Shown here: positions 8,801 to 11,518 of the stretch, piece by piece | Numbering within the stretch: position 1 is the stretch's first letter | Layout of the letters: every line of letters starts with the position of its first letter | Assembly (NCBI GenBank): GCA_029747585.1 | Contig: JAPEVF010001282.1 | Coordinates: 1-11,518 of the forward strand | Source of the DNA: Pleurotus djamor | Lineage: Eukaryota; Basidiomycota; Agaricomycetes; Agaricales; Pleurotaceae | DNA length: 11,518 nt | Direction of reading: 5' to 3' | Made by a program: the position numbers and the translations under genes | Notes under the pieces: generated by a model | Databases searched by the model: none | What the model was told of the DNA's origin: nothing | The model's input: only the letters and a program-made list of their open reading frames with translations

Positions 8801-9839
8801 GAGCATCCCTGAGAGTGATGGTGTAAGTACTTCCATCAGCAAGGGTAGACAGGAGTTTGACAGATCCTTTCCCAAGGCAGGGAATCTCTCCCATACCTCG
8901 GATAGTGTGTCCAGGAGTCTCAACATAATCAGAGAAGAGAGATTTATCTCTGATAACATGTGAGGTACAACCAGAGTCAGCAAGCCAGGTAGTAGATGAA
9001 GCTGCGAGGCCTTCGTCGGCCATAAAGGCAAAGTCTTCAAGTCCCTGGTCAGAGACAGCTTCGTGTGCCTGATCCGATGGTTTCCCCCTCTGGAAACGCT
9101 TTCGGTCAGGACCCTGAGCCTTCGCAGGTGAACGGCATTCAGGACTCTTGTGTCCGCGCTTCCCACAGTTATAGCAAGTGACGTTAGGATTATACTTAGG
9201 CTTCCTGTGGGCAGCAGAGAGGGCAGTATCAGCGCCAGGCTTAGACTGAAGTCGGCGGTCCTCTTCAAGGATGCGGGCAATGAGCGGAGCAGATTTTTCG
9301 AGAGCGCTAGAGTCGATAGCGGAGATAAAGGAATTCCAAGATTCCGGAAGTGACGTCAGCAGAGTGATCGAGAACTCAGGGTCTTCGATCTTCTGGCCGA
9401 GACCGTGCAGCTCCTCCTGGTAGGACCTAAGCGTACGAATGTGTTCCTCGATGCTCGTGCCTTCCACGCACTGAGCACGGAAGAACTTTCGACGAGCGAG
9501 GACAATACCTATGGGTCCTCGGGCTTCCAGCATGTCACGCATAGCATTCCATGCCTCAGCGGAGGTTTTTGCACCAGCGGCAAAAACAAGTAATTTATCA
9601 GCAATTCGCAACCGGATAGTGCATAAAGCTTGCTTATCCTTCTTCGACCAGGCAGTCTTGTCAAGGTCGGGGGCATCGTCATTAGGCTTTCTCTCAGAGC
9701 CGTCAACGTAACCGATTAAACCGAGGTCAGTCAGTATGTCAGTCATCTTGATCTTCCATACTGAGTAATTCTCGGCACCCTTTAGAGGGTCGATGCGGTA
9801 GATGCTGGTCGAAGATGAGGAGGTCGATTGAGTCGACAT
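5799..9839 (-). CDS. Copia Gag-Pol polyprotein (Gag, PR, IN, RT, RNase H)
   Basis: This is a single 1346-aa polyprotein encoding all proteins of the element. Gag (about 15-200) starts with the UBN2/copia-type region and ends in a zinc knuckle C222-x2-C225-x4-H230-x4-C235. Protease has D288-S-G. Integrase has H422-x4-H427-x29-C457-x2-C460 and the catalytic triad D488-x62-D551-x35-E587. A Gly/Ser-rich spacer (about 730-760) leads to RT, with D927 and an HVDD box (D1012, D1013) in place of the usual YVDD; LYGLKQA is at 963-969. RNase H has the DADW motif at 1177-1180, E1218/E1220, D1254 and D1303. The start ATG has A at -3 (ACCATG). The last residues are encoded by the polypurine tract and the 3' LTR. 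No frameshift or stop separates Gag from Pol, as is usual for many copia elements, so Gag excess must arise some other way. All key residues are present. Confidence 0.97.
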   Translation of the reverse strand: MSTQSTSSSSTSIYRIDPLKGAENYSVWKIKMTDILTDLGLIGYVDGSERKPNDDAPDLDKTAWSKKDKQALCTIRLRIADKLLVFAAGAKTSAEAWNAMRDMLEARGPIGIVLARRKFFRAQCVEGTSIEEHIRTLRSYQEELHGLGQKIEDPEFSITLLTSLPESWNSFISAIDSSALEKSAPLIARILEEDRRLQSKPGADTALSAAHRKPKYNPNVTCYNCGKRGHKSPECRSPAKAQGPDRKRFQRGKPSDQAHEAVSDQGLEDFAFMADEGLAASSTTWLADSGCTSHVIRDKSLFSDYVETPGHTIRGMGEIPCLGKGSVKLLSTLADGSTYTITLRDALHAPSSPHNLVSVTRMTDADYTVVADKDTLVIQSPRGTPVAEGVKKGGLYFLSCVGLSGSDTAYAAVQGRTWDEWHRALGHIHMGAVKMLKKKGMVVGMDVDESVEPALHCVPCQKAKHSVEALPKVAQNKTRSNGDLTVTDVWGPARTAAISGDRYFISFTDVKSRHTIIFFMKQKSEALEKFKAYHAYVERQTNFKLKKIRCDNGKEYINNELLTYFERLGIKLETTAPYTPAENGIAECLNRTLVEHARAMLLAHDLPNFLWREALAYANYIKNRSPTRGLDTLITPHEAFWGEKPDISDIQEFGTTCWVLQQGGNPNKLDTKSNEFVFTGLSPNSHAYRYWNPSARLIQTSRNVVFPPLERVERVEDTSEIEISHSMPLEGEMGGTGSGEQPSSGGDGGGKVETVKEVGKSSKPAPRARSARIASQPATDYRKLNNPDARGSRPQGNVAIDPRVDVALVGTTLEDPASLEEAMASPDWLEWEKAMDGEVGQLEDNGTYTKVDLPPGKNVISCKWVFHRKFNETGAVVKHKARLVARGFTQIPGIDYHQTFAPVMRLETLRVLLALATELDLEVHVVDVVGAYLNATLKEEIYMSQIPGYDDGTGKVLRLWRSLYGLKQAGREWNILMDDSFGDLGYRRLFADQCVYLRKRDDDLTIVGVHVDDMGVLASSPEVMAVAKREIATKFEISDLGELKQIVGLEVSRDRAKGTMKLSQSRYIECIVERFGMMNSHAVRMPMDPNVRLLKTPEDVRYDLPLYSSIVGSVMYAALGTRPDIAFAVQNLSQFLSNPSPAHFTAAKRLLRYLNATKDFGITYSRTSSLEVEGYVDADWAGNPDDRRSITGYVFLLANAPVTWSARKQQTVALSSMEAETMGLSHGARELIWLRTLLTELGFPPGGPSILKADNQAAIAFAHDSGQHARSKHISIQHYFVRERIISEEIKVIYCSSKDNLADLLTKALPLPRHQFLIEQVGLTTPELRGSVGNETRRDEVKASSD
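5848..5856 (-). other. Polypurine tract of the copia element
   Basis: On the - strand GAGGGGGAG lies directly before the 3' LTR (TGTTG...). It is the expected primer site for plus-strand DNA synthesis. It is also translated, contributing the residues of ELRGS near the C-terminus of Gag-Pol, so it is under coding as well as priming constraint. Confidence 0.8.
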
Positions 9840-9964
9840 GGTAACGGGCGTGATTGATTAGATCAGCGGGTTGCGAGAGGATAAGATAGATAATAGGTGG
9901 GGGCGAGAGTAATACTAGAGCTTGGGTAGTAAAAGTTATAAGAGTTTAGAGTAATAGGCTTGCG
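9840..9964 (-). other. 5' leader of the copia element
   Basis: The 125 bases between the primer-binding site and the Gag-Pol ATG are pyrimidine-rich on the - strand. Apart from the 3' part of the short upstream ORF they hold no frame. The packaging signal would be expected here, but I can see no defined structure. Confidence 0.6.
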
Positions 9965-9972
9965 GGGCCCAT
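9946..9972 (-). other. Short upstream ORF starting in the primer-binding site
   Basis: Because the primer site pairs with the initiator anticodon it necessarily contains ATG. Here that ATG opens an 8-codon frame (MGPASLLL) closed by TAA, about 105 nt before the Gag-Pol ATG. If transcription starts in the LTR, this would be an upstream ORF ahead of Gag-Pol. Whether ribosomes use it is unknown. Confidence 0.45.
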
Positions 9973-9976
9973 AACC
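9965..9976 (-). other. Primer-binding site, half-tRNA initiator-Met type
   Basis: Reading inward from the 5' LTR on the - strand the element starts GGTTATGGGCCC. This is not complementary to a tRNA 3' end; it matches the primer site of Drosophila copia, which pairs with the anticodon-loop region of initiator tRNA-Met (the CAU anticodon lies inside) after the tRNA is cut into a 5' half. Twelve bases match; beyond them the match to the tRNA weakens. Confidence 0.8.
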
Positions 9977-10183
9977 TGTTGTGATGCGCAGATAGAAAGA
10001 CTGTCGAATTGGGGGTAATCCCCTCGGTTAAATACAAGTACAGGTATGAACTAGAATACTCGAAATATATATCATATTCGGGATAGCTAAGTCCCATCCT
10101 TCTCACGGTTAGACTAGGCGTTCCCACACCGCACCTAGTCGGAGCTGGCCTTCACCTCGTCTCTTCTCGTCTCATTCCCAACA
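9977..10183 (-). repeat. 5' LTR of the copia element
   Basis: This is the partner of the repeat at 5641-5847. It abuts the primer-binding site on its inner side, which fixes it as the 5' LTR of a - strand element, and it should carry the element's promoter. The six mismatches with the other LTR (about 97% identity) mean the two LTRs are not freshly made copies of one another. Confidence 0.95.
10065..10072 (-). promoter_or_regulatory. TATA-like motif in the 5' LTR
   Basis: The alternating ATATATAT run is the best TATA candidate for the element's promoter on the - strand. A second, weaker one, TATTTAA, is at 10028-10034. Transcription would then begin about 30 nt further in, within the LTR, before the primer-binding site. 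Based on motif and position only. Confidence 0.3.
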
Positions 10184-10481
10184 GGTCGCAACGGAAATAA
10201 AGAAGGAATAAGTAGGAGGAGTAGATAATAAAAGATAAAATGTACGGATGTCAGGAAGGGCACGGGCAGATCAAAGTTGACGTTGACTTCGAGGACTGGT
10301 CGACAATGTGTATAAGGGGAGAAGCAGGGGCAAGAGAGGGGAATAACCTGCGCGTTAGAGGCGATTGGCCAATCGGAGGGCTTACCGAGCTATCCCACGA
10401 AAAAGAGAATGCCAAGGGAAACTCCGTTTCCTATGAACGAGCCTCGTAAATCGCGAAACTCAGGACTCGTAACNTTTTTTA
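10184..10481. other. Intergenic stretch, no convincing gene
   Basis: This stretch lies between the copia 5' LTR and the 3' end of the ABM-like gene. The only frame of note, + strand 10240-10449 (69 codons), lacks recognisable features. On the - strand the end next to the LTR (about 10192-10240) is pyrimidine-rich, and a CCAAT palindrome lies at 10362-10375, which together resemble a fungal promoter and leader pointing toward the copia element. One undetermined base (N) is at 10474 beside a run of T. Confidence 0.5.
10362..10375. promoter_or_regulatory. 14-bp palindrome with CCAAT box on both strands
   Basis: CGATTGGCCAATCG is a perfect inverted repeat and presents CCAAT on each strand, the site bound by the fungal CCAAT-binding (HAP/NF-Y) complex. 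It is about 110 bp beyond the stop of the ABM-like gene and about 180 bp from the copia LTR. No intact gene in the window has its start here. Confidence 0.4.
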
Positions 10482-11232
10482 TTACACTTTGACTAGGCGC
10501 GAGTGATTCACTGTCATTTTCGCCGTCATCGTCTTCAGCTTCCCCAACAACCCGTCCACGTCTTCCCGACCCGCCGTGACGTTCGCTCGGTGCGCCTCGA
10601 GTGATTCCCAGCCTACTGCCATGATCAGCAACCCGTCGGCGCGGTCGGTGGCGCCCCATGTGCCCCCGAGGTACCCGTCTCCCTCCAGCCCGACTAGCTC
10701 TGTTAGTATTGCTGCCACCTGGTCTTTGGATTCGGTGGGTTTGAGCTCCATGCATACGATTTCGGTGATCGGCGCCTCGAATACAGCTTTGGCGTCTCCA
10801 CCGACGAAATCGACACCGACGACGTCTCCGGACATGCCTGCTTCGTCCTCCAGTTTCTTGATTACACTTTCGAATACGGCTTTGTAGGCGCGGAAGGTGG
10901 TGCGTGCGTCGCTGTTCTCCCAGACTGCTCGTCGAGTTGGTTGGTTTAATGGTTAGTTGGTGGGTGTGGGTGCGGTGCGTACCTGGGATCAAGTACCCGT
11001 ATTCATCGTCTTCGTGTTGGATTCCATGATAGACACTACCCCATATTAGACGATTTCGATTAGCGGATACTCATATTATGGTTATGTGGGTGTGTGTAAC
11101 TCACTCAACTGCACCCGCCTCTTTTGCGATTTCCTTCAACGCGCTGTTGACGCTTGATGGGGAGGCGCGGTAGGGTTGGGAGGTGACGAAGCCGAGCCAG
11201 GATGTTGATTTCGTCGTTTTCGTTGTGGACAT
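10482..11232 (-). CDS. ABM-like dimeric alpha/beta-barrel protein, three exons
   Basis: The product is a 207-aa host protein of unknown substrate. Exons are 11105-11232, 10983-11035 and 10482-10924 (128, 53 and 443 nt; 624 nt, in phase). Introns run GTGAGT...GTAG and GTACGC...GCAG with branch-point-like CTAAT and CTAAC. The ATG at 11230-11232 has A at -3; the stop is TAA. Two repeats are suggested: residues about 10-80, with HGIQHEDDEYGYLIPVWEN at 46-64, and about 100-195, with a WESLEAHR motif. The W-E-S-x-E-A-H pattern is typical of antibiotic-biosynthesis-monooxygenase-like ferredoxin-fold barrels, and two such units would make one pseudo-dimer barrel. No signal peptide or membrane segment is seen, so it is probably cytosolic. 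Many such fungal proteins are uncharacterised, so no reaction is claimed. An AATAAA overlaps the stop. Confidence 0.8.
10925..10982 (-). other. Intron 2 of the ABM-like gene
   Basis: This 58-nt intron has donor GTACGC, acceptor GCAG and a CTAAC branch-like motif. It splits a Val codon after the first base and joins YLIP to VWENSDA in phase. Confidence 0.78.
11036..11104 (-). other. Intron 1 of the ABM-like gene
   Basis: This 69-nt intron has donor GTGAGT, acceptor GTAG and a CTAAT branch-like motif about 36 nt before the acceptor. It splits the codon for D43 after its second base. Removing it joins ...AGAV to DVYHGI, which restores the conserved strand. Confidence 0.8.
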
Positions 11233-11330
11233 GGTGTGTATCTTCAATCAACCTTTGGATACGTGAAGATGGGATTGTTGGAGGTGTTTCGAGCGGAACG
11301 CCACCACTAGTAGGGACTTGTGGGTGGGTG

Positions 11331-11338
11331 TATTTATA
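11331..11338 (-). promoter_or_regulatory. TATA box of the ABM-like gene
   Basis: TATAAATA on the - strand lies about 98 nt upstream of the ATG, which leaves a 5' UTR of about 65-70 nt if transcription starts 30 nt downstream. A GGAGGAGGAG run lies just upstream of it. Confidence 0.65.
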
Positions 11339-11427
11339 CTCCTCCTCCTTGGTTTAGAACATGTGTTGCGACTATGGAATTATGGAGATTCTAGAAAAAA
11401 GGATTTTGAGGCGTGTTGTTCCTAGAC

Positions 11428-11473
11428 CAAGATCGTAGAAAGTCTGACTCTCAAAAGACAATCGACGATCTTG
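11428..11473. repeat. 9-bp inverted repeat upstream of the ABM-like gene
   Basis: The perfect arms CAAGATCGT (11428-11436) and ACGATCTTG (11465-11473) are separated by 28 bp. The spacer holds a smaller inverted repeat, AGTC-T-GACT. It lies about 200 bp upstream of the start codon, in the promoter region. It could be paired regulatory sites, a hairpin, or a trace of a small inverted-repeat element. Confidence 0.45.
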
Positions 11474-11518
11474 CCAGCCCTTTCTTTCCGTTGTTCCCGT
11501 GCGTTATTTCCTTCTTTG

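Larger units (their letters stand above)
5641..10183 (-). mobile_element. Complete Ty1/copia-type LTR retrotransposon
   Basis: The element is bounded by two 207-bp direct repeats with TGTTG...CAACA ends. It has a polypurine tract against the inner edge of the 3' LTR, a primer-binding site against the inner edge of the 5' LTR, and a single 1346-codon Gag-Pol frame with integrase before RT, which is the copia order. Total length is 4543 bp. The bases outside the LTRs are ATACT on the left and GGTCG on the right, so the 5-bp target-site duplication expected of a simple insertion is absent. All enzymatic motifs are present, so it is structurally competent by inspection. It lies in the same orientation as the host gene to its right. 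Confidence 0.96.
11233..11518 (-). promoter_or_regulatory. Upstream region of the ABM-like gene
   Basis: This region holds the TATA box and the inverted repeat listed separately. No further open frame or RNA gene is visible up to the right edge of the window. Confidence 0.5.

Noticed and set aside
8238..8963. 241-codon + strand frame
   Set aside because: It is antisense to the integrase and protease region of the intact copia Gag-Pol, has no recognisable domain, and is explained as a shadow frame.
8753..9280. 175-codon - strand frame in another phase of the copia element
   Set aside because: It overlaps the Gag/protease part of the real frame in a different phase and has a low-complexity Leu/Ser/Arg composition.
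10390..10992. 200-codon - strand frame through the ABM-like gene and the N
   Set aside because: It runs through both the intron and exon 3 in the wrong phase, is Arg/His-rich, and contains the undetermined base; the spliced frame gives a far better protein.
1..11518. CRISPR array, tRNA, rRNA or bacterial-type defence system
   Set aside because: No regular spacer repeats, no tRNA A/B-box pair, and no defence-type enzyme motifs were seen; the gene style is eukaryotic.

Overview
The window looks like a transposon-rich piece of a filamentous fungal nuclear genome, most likely a basidiomycete. The evidence is two classes of LTR retrotransposon of fungal type next to a small host gene with very short introns (69 and 58 nt), CTAAC/CTAAT branch-point-like motifs, C-ending codons and a TATA box. 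The lineage is inferred from style, not from a database match.

Layout from left to right. (1) Positions 1-4229 hold the inside of a Ty3/gypsy-type element on the + strand: a Gag-protease frame still open at the left window edge, then an in-frame UGA followed directly by CUAG, then an RT-RNase H-integrase frame in the same phase with no ATG near its start. Integrase homology stops just after the zinc-binding domain at about 4229. (2) From 4230 a G/A-rich, non-coding, LTR-like sequence begins with TGTTAGGGAC and carries several copies of GACGTCGGAG. Its far end is not resolved. (3) Positions 4821-5640 hold a weakly supported, broken coding remnant on the - strand that I do not recognise. (4) Positions 5641-10183 are a structurally complete Ty1/copia-type element on the - strand. 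It has two 207-bp LTRs (6 mismatches, my count), a polypurine tract, a primer-binding site matching the anticodon-loop region of initiator tRNA-Met (the Drosophila copia half-tRNA type), and one uninterrupted 1346-aa Gag-Pol frame that ends inside the 3' LTR. No target-site duplication flanks it. (5) Positions 10184-10481 carry no convincing gene, but hold a 14-bp CCAAT palindrome and promoter-like composition. (6) Positions 10482-11232 are a three-exon host gene on the - strand encoding a 207-aa protein that looks like a tandem dimeric alpha/beta-barrel (ABM-like) protein, with a TATA box about 100 nt upstream of its ATG.

The two retroelements are independent selfish modules. Each encodes its own capsid, protease, reverse transcriptase, RNase H and (complete only in the copia element) integrase. 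The host gene is unrelated and is transcribed in the same direction as the copia element. I found no defence system, CRISPR array, tRNA or rRNA. The most interesting signals are the apparent stop-codon readthrough in the gypsy element, with protease placed before the stop, and the mosaic-looking copia copy: intact frame, unequal LTRs and no target-site duplication.
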